DNA of 64,000 bases from Streptomyces sp. NBC_01241 (GCF_041435435.1 NZ_CP108494.1:6792501-6856500), one strand, 5' to 3'; counted from the first letter of the stretch, positions 31,564-42,364 are shown. Notes: generated from the sequence alone by a model not told the origin. Translations and numbers: made by a program.

Positions 31564-31915
31564 CATGGGCGTCATCACGGCAGACGCTCGTGACACTTGG
31601 GCCGACACGACCCCTGCCGGCCTCGATATCGAGCCGGAGGAGCTGGTGACGTGGGGGGCCGCGAGCAGCGCCGATCTCTTCTGCTGGCTTGCTCGCGGGA
31701 AACCCGCCGAGTGGCCTGTAATGGTCTTCAGTCATGGTGACGATGTTTGGACTCGGCACGACTTCGGTGTCGCGGAATTCTTGTGCCGAGTGCTGCAAGC
31801 AAGGCCGGGAGTCGAAGTGATGGCTGATTCTCCGCTGTGGGGTCAGCGGCACCCCTCATATGTGAGTTCGGCTGAGCGCCGACGGGCGCGCGAGGCCGGG
31901 AGCTCGGGCGAGTAG
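31564..31915 (+). pseudogene. SUKH/SMI1-type immunity gene, 5'-truncated
   Basis: From about 31590 the frame reads LDIEPEELVTWGAASSADLF, PVMVFSHGDDVWTRHDFGVA and EFLCRVLQARPGVEV. It aligns by eye with the C-terminal half of the intact gene at 32125-32706 (VWGETHSADVLGWVATG, PLAVWARGDAAWAVHDCGMV, EFLIKLLAGDFPEWPIS). The N-terminal half is missing and the junction coincides with the kinase fragment. It is an inactive relic of a tandem immunity-type family. Confidence 0.65.
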
Positions 31916-32124
31916 CCAGGCATTGTGGCGTAGGTCCTGACACGCTGTCAGTGCTCGCAGCGGTGTCAAGGTGTTCCTGCGTTCCTTCTGCATGCAGGCG
32001 CGCGGGACCACGGTCGGGGGGCGGCAGGAATAGAATTCGATAATGAGGTGAAGAACATCATGTACAGCGTGAAGGGCGGCCAGTTCCAAAACTTGGGCCG
32101 AGTGGTTCCGGGAGGTTATGTGAA

Positions 32125-32706
32125 ATGACACGTCATATCGAGGCGCTTTCCGGCCTGTTGACTTCTTTCGAAGGAAGTGCGGGGGATATGGTCGATTGGG
32201 GGGTGATCGAATCTGCTTACGGAACCGTATTCCCACTGGACTACAAAGAGTTCGTGCAGCGATTTGGACACGGAACCATCGAGGGGAGCATTGCCACCCT
32301 GATACCGGTCGTTACTTCCGACCCGATGGTCAGGCGGGTGGCTCCTCTGCCCGATTTGGTGCGTGCGGATCCAAATTTCAACAGGTGGGCCGAACGAGGT
32401 CAGGTGTACAGCCTCGATCAAATTCCCGTGTGGGGGGAGACGCACAGCGCCGACGTGCTCGGCTGGGTGGCCACAGGGGCCGATCCCCATGCGTGGCCGC
32501 TAGCCGTGTGGGCGCGAGGTGATGCGGCCTGGGCCGTACATGACTGCGGGATGGTCGAGTTCCTGATCAAGCTTCTGGCAGGAGATTTCCCCGAGTGGCC
32601 GATCAGTGACACTTCTCTCATGGGAATCCAAAATGCGCGCTTCTTGCACGACAGGCAGGAGGAGCGGCTCGCGGAGGAAGGTATCTATCCCTGGGATGAG
32701 GACTGA
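32125..32706 (+). CDS. SUKH/SMI1-KNR4-type protein (immunity-like)
   Basis: A 193-residue protein from ATG 32125 with GGGAGG nine bases upstream. The N-terminal SUKH pattern is visible (WGVIESAYGTVFPLDYKEFV, then FGHGTIEGSI), followed by the SADVLGWVATG and WPLAVWARGD strands and the HDCGMVEFLIKLL helix. SUKH proteins often protect against polymorphic toxins delivered by neighbouring cells, but no toxin gene is visible here, so it may be an orphan immunity gene. The local G+C is lower than that of the core genes, in keeping with transfer. The truncated paralogue lies just upstream. Confidence 0.75.
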   Translation: MTRHIEALSGLLTSFEGSAGDMVDWGVIESAYGTVFPLDYKEFVQRFGHGTIEGSIATLIPVVTSDPMVRRVAPLPDLVRADPNFNRWAERGQVYSLDQIPVWGETHSADVLGWVATGADPHAWPLAVWARGDAAWAVHDCGMVEFLIKLLAGDFPEWPISDTSLMGIQNARFLHDRQEERLAEEGIYPWDED

Positions 32707-33064
32707 GACGCCTGGTGGAGGACTGCTCTCACCTGCCAGGGTGGTGGCGGTTCCATCTTGCGCGTGCCCATGACATTCAGCTTCACCCCGGAGCCCGCGA
32801 GGGAACGTAAAAGGGTCGGTGACGCGGATTTTCGTGCACGGCAATCACTGAAGGTCGAGTCAACTTGCATCCTGCACCGAAGCGATAGATGCGTGGACCG
32901 TTCATCCCGATGAATTCGTGGACATGAAAATAGAAGGCTTCTCATGAAACACATGCCGAGCTGAAACGGGACCCGAGTTCCTACACCACGGAACATGCGA
33001 CTGGGGCAGTCAGCAGGGGCCAGTACGGTATCTGTCAGATATCGCGACCATGAGGAGTTGAGCT
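32707..33064. other. Intergenic region between two SUKH-type genes
   Basis: No supported gene is seen. The G+C is clearly lower than in the core genes, with short AT-rich runs near 32930-32960. GAGGAG at 33052-33057 serves the next gene. Confidence 0.4.
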
Positions 33065-33583
33065 GTGCAGATGAGAGAACTCGTCGGGCAGGTGATGGCC
33101 ACGCTGGTGAAGGCGTACTTCGCGGATTCCCCGATGGGCGCCGGCTCTCGCCCGGCGATCCGTCCGCCCGCGGAACCCGGGGCGCTGGCTGAACTGGAGC
33201 GCCACGCCGGTCAGTCGCTCGAGGCAGGGTACCGGCAGTTCCTGTTGCTCACGGACGGTCTGGAGGGCTTCCCCCTCGTGCTGCTTGGCTGTCAGGACTG
33301 GGAGCCCGGGGGCTTGGGCGAGGCCGCTGAGGAATTTCGGGAGACGGTTCTGGACAGTGATCCCGAGGACGTTGGCGTGTCCCCCGAGACCCCCTGCTTT
33401 CCGGTGGCCGTCAATGCTGATCGAAGCCAGGGTATCTTTTTGATTGACACCGTCGGTCCCGCCGAGGAGCGGTTCTGGTGGACCGGCGAGGGGGACAGCT
33501 TCTATTTCGTGGGGTTCGCCGACGTCCTCGCTTTCCTGAACGACGCGGGTTCCTGCGACCCGAGGGAGTCACTCTGCACCTGA
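33065..33583 (+). CDS. SMI1/KNR4-family protein (immunity-like)
   Basis: A 172-residue protein. The SMI1/KNR4 fold is suggested by LAELERHAGQSLEAGYRQFL, LLTDGLEGFPLVLLG, CFPVAVNADRSQGIFLIDT and FYFVGFADVLAFL. The start is the GTG at 33065, seven bases after GAGGAG; the ATG at 33071 is spaced less well. It is a different subfamily from the gene at 32125. Immunity to a contact-dependent toxin is the usual inference for such genes in accessory DNA; no partner toxin is present. The 3' end adjoins an ISL3 transposase remnant on the opposite strand. Confidence 0.7.
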   Translation: MQMRELVGQVMATLVKAYFADSPMGAGSRPAIRPPAEPGALAELERHAGQSLEAGYRQFLLLTDGLEGFPLVLLGCQDWEPGGLGEAAEEFRETVLDSDPEDVGVSPETPCFPVAVNADRSQGIFLIDTVGPAEERFWWTGEGDSFYFVGFADVLAFLNDAGSCDPRESLCT

Positions 33584-33589
33584 AACGTG

Positions 33590-33935
33590 TTCCTGGCTGA
33601 GGCTTCAGGAGCTGGGCGAAGGCCCGGATGCGGGTGGCCAGATGGGTCATCTCGGGACAAGCGGCGGTGAGCCGGGCCAGGAACTCGTGATGCTCGGCCT
33701 CGAGGTTGTCGGGCCTGGTGAGCAGCATCCGGGCGAGTCTACGCTCAGAGATGTGGCTGCGGTCGGCGTCCGCGCGCCCTTGGCTGATGTGCTTGTGCAG
33801 GAGGTTGAGACAGCCCGTGAACCCGAGGGCCTTGATCTCTTCGAAGAGGTGCAGGACGGGGACGGCGGGGTCCTCGGCCCGGCGTTTGCGCAGGTGCTCG
33901 CGATAGGGATCGACGAGGCTGGCGCGGTACTTGGG
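33590..33935 (-). pseudogene. ISL3-family transposase remnant (C-terminal part)
   Basis: The minus strand encodes YREHLRKRRAEDPAVPVLHL, FEEIKALGFTGCLNLLHKHI and RRLARMLLTRPDNLEAEHHE, ending near LATRIRAFAQLL. This is the middle-to-C-terminal section of Streptomyces ISL3 transposases. The zinc-finger/HTH start and the first catalytic residues are missing, and the frame runs into the 3' end of the SMI1 gene. No terminal repeats were found, so it is a dead fragment. Confidence 0.8.
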
Positions 33936-34429
33936 GACACATGTCGGTCCGGCCTTCCAGGCCACCGGCGACTGCGCCACCGTCGCGGCGGGCCCTGCTT
34001 GGCCACCGCGGCACTGAGCGGCGAGATGTTCTACGTCCCCTGCCCCGCGTGAGGCGACGACGCCGTGGTCCCGGAGACTTCACTGGTCTCGACCCCGGCC
34101 GGAGCCGTGTCCCACTCCGGGGTTGTTGCAGGACTTGATCGCCCGAGTCCTGACGAAGTCTCGAGCCCCGGCGTCCACCTGGTTGTGCGTCAGCGTGAGC
34201 AGTGGCGAGACGACTACGGTTGACTCTGTTCTGTGCGCGCAGCCGCAGATCCTTGATCTCGCTGCCGTCAGATCCCTGGAGCTACCGATCTGAGCCCGAA
34301 AGGCTCGTTGACGGAACGTGGCTTCAGCGCAAAGTCCCAGAGAAGTCCCACGGTCACCCCGCCACGCCCCTCCGAATCTGTATTTATGCAGGTCAGATGG
34401 GGTGTGGCGGAGCGGTCACTTGTGCATTC
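33936..34429. other. Gene-free junction zone at right edge of accessory segment
   Basis: Only repeat fragments are seen: the right copy of the ~70 bp dispersed repeat (34326-34395) and a small hairpin, GAGCC-CGAAA-GGCTC, at 34292-34306, which may terminate the minus-strand MurA-like gene. A possible degraded coding stretch at 34080-34220 on the minus strand could not be identified. Confidence 0.4.
34326..34395. repeat. Right copy of the ~70 bp dispersed repeat
   Basis: It starts GCGCAAAG and continues with AGAGAAGTC, CGAATC and GGTCAG in the same order and near-identical spacing as 22075-22144. It lies 35 bp beyond the stop of the MurA-like gene, where the conserved chromosome resumes. Confidence 0.6.
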
Positions 34430-35959
34430 TCAGATGTCCCGGAAGATCTCGATCTGCGCGCCCACGGAGTTGAGCCGCTCCGCCAGCTCCTCGTAACCGC
34501 GGTTGATGACGTACACGTTGCGCAGTACGGACGTGCCCTCCGCCGCCATCATGGCGAGCAGCACCACCACGGCGGGCCGCAGTGCGGGCGGGCACATCAT
34601 CTCGGCGGCGCGCCAGCGGGTCGGGCCCTCGACGAGTACCCGGTGCGGGTCCAGGAGCTGCAGCCGGCCGCCGAGGCGGTTCAGGTCGGTGAGGTAGATG
34701 GCCCGGTTGTCGTAGACCCAGTCGTGGATGAGGGTCTGGCCCTGGGCCGAGGCGGCGATGGCCGCGAAGAAGGGCACGTTGTCGATGTTGAGCCCGGGGA
34801 ACGGCATGGGGTGGACCTTGTCGATCGGCGCCTCCAGTTTGGAGGGGCGGACCGTGAGGTCGACCAGCCTGGTACGGCCGTTGTCGGCGGCGTACTCCGT
34901 CGTACGGTCGCAGTCGACGCCCATCTCTTCGAGTACCGCGAGCTCGATCTCCAGGAACTCGATCGGCACCCGGCGGATCGTCAGTTCGGACTCCGTCACC
35001 ACGGCGGCGGCGAGCAGACTCATCGCCTCGACCGGGTCTTCGGAGGGGGAGTAGTCGACATCCACATCTATGTGCGGAGCGCCGTGCACGGTCAGCGTCG
35101 TCGTGCCGATGCCGTCCACGCGTATGCCCAGTGCTTCCAGGAAGAAGCAGAGGTCCTGGACCATGTAGTTGGAGGAGGCGTTACGGATGACGGTCGTGCC
35201 GTCGTGCCGGGCGGCGGCCAGCAGTGCGTTCTCGGTCACGGTGTCCCCGCGCTCGGTGAGCACGATGGGACGGTCGGGCGTGACCGAGTGATCTATTTGC
35301 GCGTGGTAGAGCCCCTCGGTCGCGGCGATCTCCAGTCCGAACCGGCGCAGCGCGATCATGTGCGGCTCGATGGTCCGCGTGCCGAGGTCGCAGCCGCCCG
35401 CGTACGGAAGCTTGAACGCGTCCATCCGGTGCAGCAGCGGGCCGAGGAACATGATGATGGAACGGGTCCGGCGGGCGGCGTCCGCGTCGATGGCGTCCAT
35501 GTCGAGCCGGGCGGGCGGGACGATCTCCAGATCGATCCCCTCGTTGATCCACCGGGTCCGCACGCCGATGGAGTTCAGCACCTCCAGGAGGCGGTAGACC
35601 TCCTCGATGCGGGCCACGCGGCGCAGCACCGTACGGCCCCTGTTGAGCAGTGAGGCGCAGAGCAGCGCCACGCACGCGTTCTTGCTCGTCTTGACGTCGA
35701 TGGAGCCCGAGAGCCGGCGCCCACCGACCACCCGCAGGTGCATCGGCCCGGCGTAGCCGAGCGAAACGATCTCGCTGTCGAGTGCTTCACCGATGCGCGC
35801 GATCATCTCAAGGCTGATGTTCTGGTTACCGCGCTCGATGCGATTGACGGCGCTCTGACTGGTGGCCAGCGCCTCGGCGAGCTGGCTCTGTGTCCAGCCA
35901 CGATGCTGACGTGCGTCACGGATGAGCTTGCCGATGCGTACGAGGTAGTCGTCTGACAT
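34430..35959 (-). CDS. MurA-type UDP-GlcNAc enolpyruvyl transferase fused to an XRE DNA-binding domain
   Basis: A 509-residue fusion. Residues ~6-65 are an XRE helix-turn-helix (IRDARQHRGWTQSQLAEALA, then TSQSAVNRIERGNQNISLEM). From residue ~73 it is a MurA fold with K93-N94 (KTSKNA), the phosphoenolpyruvate cysteine C190 in YAGGCDLG, and the LRPAVVVLLAMMAAEG arginine region, so catalysis is plausible: UDP-GlcNAc plus PEP to the enolpyruvyl derivative, the first step of peptidoglycan synthesis. This corresponds to the second murA next to aconitase in S. coelicolor (from memory). The start ATG has no Shine-Dalgarno sequence, and a dyad lies 11 bp upstream, suggesting autoregulation. Confidence 0.93.
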   Translation of the reverse strand: MSDDYLVRIGKLIRDARQHRGWTQSQLAEALATSQSAVNRIERGNQNISLEMIARIGEALDSEIVSLGYAGPMHLRVVGGRRLSGSIDVKTSKNACVALLCASLLNRGRTVLRRVARIEEVYRLLEVLNSIGVRTRWINEGIDLEIVPPARLDMDAIDADAARRTRSIIMFLGPLLHRMDAFKLPYAGGCDLGTRTIEPHMIALRRFGLEIAATEGLYHAQIDHSVTPDRPIVLTERGDTVTENALLAAARHDGTTVIRNASSNYMVQDLCFFLEALGIRVDGIGTTTLTVHGAPHIDVDVDYSPSEDPVEAMSLLAAAVVTESELTIRRVPIEFLEIELAVLEEMGVDCDRTTEYAADNGRTRLVDLTVRPSKLEAPIDKVHPMPFPGLNIDNVPFFAAIAASAQGQTLIHDWVYDNRAIYLTDLNRLGGRLQLLDPHRVLVEGPTRWRAAEMMCPPALRPAVVVLLAMMAAEGTSVLRNVYVINRGYEELAERLNSVGAQIEIFRDI

Positions 35960-35969
35960 GACGAAAGGC

Positions 35970-35985
35970 TATCTCAGATATGAGA
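35970..35985. promoter_or_regulatory. Dyad operator candidate of the XRE-MurA gene
   Basis: ATCTCA-GATA-TGAGAT is a perfect 6-bp inverted repeat starting 11 bp upstream of the XRE-MurA ATG. It has the same architecture as the dyad upstream of aconitase (ATCTCG-ACAT-CGAGAT). It is a candidate binding site for the protein's own HTH domain. Confidence 0.6.
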
Positions 35986-36127
35986 TGAGCCCTGGGGTGG
36001 GGTGCTCCGTTCGGGTGACGGCCGTGTGCAGGCACGGCAGTTGTCCGGCCGCGATCGCGTGACGAGCGGTGCGGGTCACGGATGCGCTGTGCGTTCCATG
36101 GTGCACCGGGCTCGTCGGGAAGGCGCG

Positions 36128-36160
36128 CGGTGTACGTCCGTCCGGGGTGGACGTACACCG
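36128..36160. terminator. Hairpin after RraA-type gene
   Basis: CGGTGTACGTCC (36128-36139) and GGACGTACACCG (36149-36160) form a perfect 12-bp stem with a 9-nt loop, 21 bp beyond the stop of the minus-strand RraA-like gene. It should insulate the XRE-MurA gene from read-through. Confidence 0.8.
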
Positions 36161-36180
36161 GCCTCGGCCCGGCCCGCAGG

Positions 36181-36804
36181 TCAGCCCTCGAAGCCGCCCT
36201 CGGCCAGGATCGCGTCGATGCGCTCGCGATGGGCCTTCTTCCAAGCGTCAAGGGTTTCCCCGGCCTCCTTGGCCAACTTCTTCCGGGCATCGCGCAGTAC
36301 GTCCTCCCGGCGGGCGCGGGGTGTGACCACGACGCCCTCTTCGTCGGCCACCACGATGTCGCCGGGGGCGACGGCCACCCCACCGCACCGCACCGGGGCA
36401 TTGAGCGGCCCGACGGCCTTCTTGGTGCCCGGGATGGGGATGACTCCCCTGGCGAAGACGGGGAAACCCATCTCGCGCACCTCGGCGAGGTCGCGGATCA
36501 CTCCGTCGGTCACGAACGCCGCGATCCCGCGGCGCTGGGCGACGGCACAGACGTTTCCTCCGGCGAGCGCGTAGTCCACGTCCCCCGCCTCCACGACGAT
36601 GACCGAGCCGGGTTCCGCGCGGTGGATGGCCGCGTGCAGCATCAGGTTGTCGCCCGGAGGGCAGCGCACGGTGAAGGCCGGTCCGGCGACTCGTGGGACC
36701 GACGGCCACAGAGGCCGGATGCCGATGTCCATGACCTGTTCGCGGCCCAGGAGATCGGCGAGGGTGGTCGGCGGGATGTCCTTGAACTCGGTGGCGTCGT
36801 TCAT
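36181..36804 (-). CDS. RraA-family protein (HMG/CHA-type aldolase-like)
   Basis: A 207-residue protein with the RraA fold: GPAFTVRCPPGDNLMLHAAI, VTDGVIRDLAEVREMGFPVF (the Arg-Asp metal/substrate pair) and VAPGDIVVADEEGVVVTP. Members are 4-hydroxy-4-methyl-2-oxoglutarate or oxaloacetate-type aldolases, or RNase E inhibitors in E. coli; in actinobacteria the aldolase role is likelier. The start is ATG 36804 with an excellent RBS GGAGGA; longer upstream frames lack support. It is divergent from the M20 peptidase gene (153 bp between starts), so the two may share control. Confidence 0.88.
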   Translation of the reverse strand: MNDATEFKDIPPTTLADLLGREQVMDIGIRPLWPSVPRVAGPAFTVRCPPGDNLMLHAAIHRAEPGSVIVVEAGDVDYALAGGNVCAVAQRRGIAAFVTDGVIRDLAEVREMGFPVFARGVIPIPGTKKAVGPLNAPVRCGGVAVAPGDIVVADEEGVVVTPRARREDVLRDARKKLAKEAGETLDAWKKAHRERIDAILAEGGFEG

Positions 36805-36957
36805 GTTCCTCCTTCGTCCGGGCCCCCGACCCACCGCAGGCGGCGCGTTCCCCGCGTCCACGGTGCAACCGCTGTGTGTCCGGCGGACGATGGGAGGAGT
36901 GCGGCGGCGAGACTACCGAACTGCCGCGGGGGAGTCCCACTTGCACAAGGAGCCTCC

Positions 36958-38214
36958 ATGACCGACCGTGCCCACACCGTGCTGGCAGGCCTCGATGGCG
37001 TCGGCTCCGATCTGGAGGGCATCTACAAGGACCTGCACAGACACCCCGAACTCGGCTTGCGGGAGCACCGCACGGCCAAGAAGGCGGCCGACGCCCTGCG
37101 GAACTTCGGCTACGAAGTCACCGAAGGCATCGGCGGAACCGGGGTGATCGGCACCCTGGTCAACGGCGAGGGTCCGGTCGTCATGGCCCGCGCCGACATG
37201 GACGCCCTCCCGGTACGCGAACAGACCGGCCTGCCCTACGCCTCCACGGCCACGGTGACCGGCGACGACGGCACCGAGCAGCCCGTGATGCACGCCTGCG
37301 GACACGATGTGCACGTGACCTGTCTGATCGGCTGCGCACGGCTGATGGCCCGGGCCAAGGACGCCTGGCGAGGCACCTTCGTGGCCCTCTTCCAGCCCTC
37401 GGAGGAGAACGGCGACGGCGCCGAAGCCATGATCGACGACGGTTTGACGTCGAAGGCTCCCCGGCCCGACGTGGTGCTCGCCCAGCACGTCCTGCCCTAT
37501 CCGGCCGGCTATGTCGGCACTCGCTCCGGATCGTTCCTGTCGGCCTCCGACAGTCTGCGCGTCACCGTGTACGGCCGGGGCGCGCACGGCTCCATGCCCC
37601 AGGCCGCGGTCGACCCCGTGGTGATGGCCGCGATGATCGTCGTACGCCTGCAGACCATTGTCTCCCGGGAACTGGCCGCCACCACTCCGGCCGTCGTCAC
37701 CGTGGGCAGCATCCATGCCGGCACCGGCCCCAACGTCATCCCCGACCGCGCGGTCATCCAGCTCAACGTGCGTACGTACGACGACGCCTCGCGCACGCAC
37801 GTCCTGAACGCGATCGAGCGGATCGTCGAGGCCGAGAGCCAGGCGTCCCGATCGCCGAGGCCACCCGAGATCGAGAAGACCGCCACCTTCCCGCCCACGG
37901 TCAATGACGAGGCGCCGACCCGGCGCGTCGCCGAGGCGTTCGCGGCCCACTTCGGCGACGAAGCGCACACCATCGACCTGCAGACCGCCAGCGAGGACAT
38001 GAGCGAGATCCCCAAGGCGTTCGGTGCGCCATTCACCTACTGGGGCATCGGGGGCATCGACCCCGGCCTGTACGCCGAGGCCGCCAGGAACGGGACCGTC
38101 GCCCAGGACATCCCGGTGAACCACAGCCCCGCCTTCGCCCCGGTCGTCCAGCCGACCCTGAACACCGGTGTCGGCGCGCTGACGGTCGCCGCCCTCGCGT
38201 GGCTCGGCAGATGA
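36958..38214 (+). CDS. M20-family amidohydrolase/peptidase
   Basis: A 418-residue protein. The metal site appears as MARADMDALPV and HACGHDVHVT, the catalytic glutamate in QPSEENGDGAEAM and a late histidine in IPVNHSPAFAP; the dimerisation lobe contains GRGAHGSMPQAAVDP. It belongs to the aminoacylase/IAA-amino-acid hydrolase group and removes acyl or amide groups from amino-acid-like substrates; the precise substrate is unknown. ATG 36958 has RBS AAGGAG. A GC-rich hairpin region (38237-38280) follows the stop. Confidence 0.92.
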   Translation: MTDRAHTVLAGLDGVGSDLEGIYKDLHRHPELGLREHRTAKKAADALRNFGYEVTEGIGGTGVIGTLVNGEGPVVMARADMDALPVREQTGLPYASTATVTGDDGTEQPVMHACGHDVHVTCLIGCARLMARAKDAWRGTFVALFQPSEENGDGAEAMIDDGLTSKAPRPDVVLAQHVLPYPAGYVGTRSGSFLSASDSLRVTVYGRGAHGSMPQAAVDPVVMAAMIVVRLQTIVSRELAATTPAVVTVGSIHAGTGPNVIPDRAVIQLNVRTYDDASRTHVLNAIERIVEAESQASRSPRPPEIEKTATFPPTVNDEAPTRRVAEAFAAHFGDEAHTIDLQTASEDMSEIPKAFGAPFTYWGIGGIDPGLYAEAARNGTVAQDIPVNHSPAFAPVVQPTLNTGVGALTVAALAWLGR

Positions 38215-38311
38215 CCCGGTGACCGGCGCGCCGCCGCGAAGGGCGCCCCGCCGCGAAAGGCGGTCGGCCAGGGCGCCCGCACATGACCGCGCTACGGTGA
38301 TGTACTAGAGT

Positions 38312-38329
38312 TATCTCGACATCGAGATA
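38312..38329. promoter_or_regulatory. Perfect dyad upstream of aconitase
   Basis: TATCTCGACATCGAGATA is an 8+8 inverted repeat with a 2-bp centre, about 155 bp before the acnA start. Its ATCTCG-N4-CGAGAT core has the same layout as the dyad at 35970-35985 before the XRE-MurA gene. Confidence 0.7.
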
Positions 38330-38372
38330 TATGCCGAAGGCGCACCGCAGGCCGCCATCGGGTAAGGGTTAC

Positions 38373-38391
38373 CTAACTAAGCCTTACCTCA
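38373..38391. promoter_or_regulatory. Iron-box-like (DmdR1/DtxR type) site before aconitase
   Basis: On the minus strand the 19-mer reads TGAGGTAAGGCTTAGTTAG, which agrees at about 13 of 19 positions with the DtxR-type box TTAGGTTAGGCTAACCTAA, with a strong left half and a weak right half. It lies about 95 bp upstream of acnA, whose product needs a [4Fe-4S] cluster. Confidence 0.45.
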
Positions 38392-38484
38392 GCGGATGGT
38401 CGAGGGGTCGTAGGCGGCACCACGCGGCGCCCGCCGTAATGAGGCGCGGCGCGGAGTACGCGCACATTGATGAAGGAGACTGTC

Positions 38485-41199
<2,715 letters not shown>

Positions 41200-41210
41200 G
41201 CAGCAGAGCC

Positions 41211-41249
41211 GAAGGGCCGCATCCCGGGTCTCCCGGGGTGCGGCCCTTC
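41211..41249. terminator. Terminator after acnA
   Basis: Arms 41211-41228 and 41232-41249 pair over 18 bp with one G-U type mismatch and a 3-nt centre. The hairpin separates acnA from the convergent DUF397 gene. Confidence 0.85.
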
Positions 41250-41275
41250 GCGTGGTACGGCGCCTGTGGTCGCCC

Positions 41276-41473
41276 CTACCGCTTGACGTACTGCACGAAC
41301 GCCGCCCAGCCCGCGGCCGGGAAGGCCAGGACCGGGCTGTGGGTCAGCTTGGTGTCGCGTACGGGGACGAAGCCGGGGACGTTGTCGGCGACCTCGACGC
41401 ATTCACCGCCGTCGCCGTTGCTGTACGACGACGTACGCCAGGCAGCGGTACTCAGGTCAGGTGCCATGCTCAT
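41276..41473 (-). CDS. DUF397 protein, second XRE partner
   Basis: A 65-residue DUF397 protein: AAWRTSSYSNGDGGECVEVA, the FVPVRDTKLTHSPVL middle and FPAAGWAAFVQYVKR end. ATG 41473 is ten bases from GGAG; a second ATG at 41467 is possible. It overlaps the 3' end of the upstream XRE gene by 17 bases and is translationally coupled. It is only distantly similar to the DUF397 protein at 29332. Confidence 0.93.
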   Translation of the reverse strand: MSMAPDLSTAAWRTSSYSNGDGGECVEVADNVPGFVPVRDTKLTHSPVLAFPAAGWAAFVQYVKR

Positions 41474-42302
41474 CGGTCGCGAACTCCTTCGCCGCCGACA
41501 CGATCCGGGCCAGGGACGCCTCCGGCGACAGCGCGGCGGCCCTGGCCAGATCGTATGCGGATCGGTACTGCTCCACCAGCAGCGGTTCTTCAACGAGTTG
41601 GCCGCTGTACGCGCTCTCCGTGTACACGATGGACGGAGCGTCGGTGAACTGCATCAGCGTCATGGACGAGTGCAGGAAGGGATGTGCCCCGGCGGAGAAC
41701 GGGAGCACCTGGGCGACGATACGAGGGCGGGAAGCGATCTGCTCGGCGAGATGATTGAGCTGCTCCGCCATGACGGCCGGTCCGCCCACCGGCAACAGGA
41801 GCGCGGCCTCGTGAATCACCACCCAAAGCACGGGTGCCGCAGGCGCGTTGAGGAGACTGGTGCGCTCCATGCGCGTCCTGACATGTCCGTCGATGACTTC
41901 CGTGTCGGCGAACGGGTGGGCGGCTCGGGTCAGCGCACGCGCATAGGACTCTGTCTGCAACAGTCCGAGGACCACCATCGACGTATAGCTGTCGATGGAC
42001 GAGGCGTGCAGCTGGAGCTCGGCCGCATCCGCGAAGTACCCCGCCACCTTCGACTTGCGCGCCAGCCGGCACAGCCGCTGAAGATGCTCGCCGCTGCCCA
42101 GCAGTTCGTCGAAGGCCCGGGACATGTCTTCCTGCGGGCGCCGTTCCGCCATCTCGAACAGCCCGATGTACGTTCCCGAGCAGAACACCCGGTCGCCCAG
42201 CTCGCTCTGGGACATCCCGGCGGCCTCACGCAGGCGGCGCAACTCGGAGCCGTAGAAGGAACGGGAGTCGGTGTACGGATCGAGATCCTTGGGCTGCGGC
42301 AT
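41457..42302 (-). CDS. XRE-family regulator with DUF5753 domain (second copy)
   Basis: A 281-residue protein from ATG 42302 (MPQPKDLDPYTD). The XRE domain is at ~18-75 (LRRLREAAGMSQSELGDRVF, then YIGLFEMAERRPQ), and the DUF5753 part includes VVLGLLQTESYARALTRAA and LPFSAGAHPFLHSSMTLMQF. The upstream frame extends to 42359 without a better start or RBS. It forms a Scr1/Scr2-like pair with the downstream DUF397 gene. A MITE (42365-42524) sits only 62 bp upstream of the ATG and probably lies in or beside the promoter. Confidence 0.92.
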   Translation of the reverse strand: MPQPKDLDPYTDSRSFYGSELRRLREAAGMSQSELGDRVFCSGTYIGLFEMAERRPQEDMSRAFDELLGSGEHLQRLCRLARKSKVAGYFADAAELQLHASSIDSYTSMVVLGLLQTESYARALTRAAHPFADTEVIDGHVRTRMERTSLLNAPAAPVLWVVIHEAALLLPVGGPAVMAEQLNHLAEQIASRPRIVAQVLPFSAGAHPFLHSSMTLMQFTDAPSIVYTESAYSGQLVEEPLLVEQYRSAYDLARAAALSPEASLARIVSAAKEFATDEHGT

Positions 42303-42364
42303 GTGCCGCAATGTAACGGCGCACGGACGTACCCGACCGGGAAACCGGGAACGCGCCACCCGTA

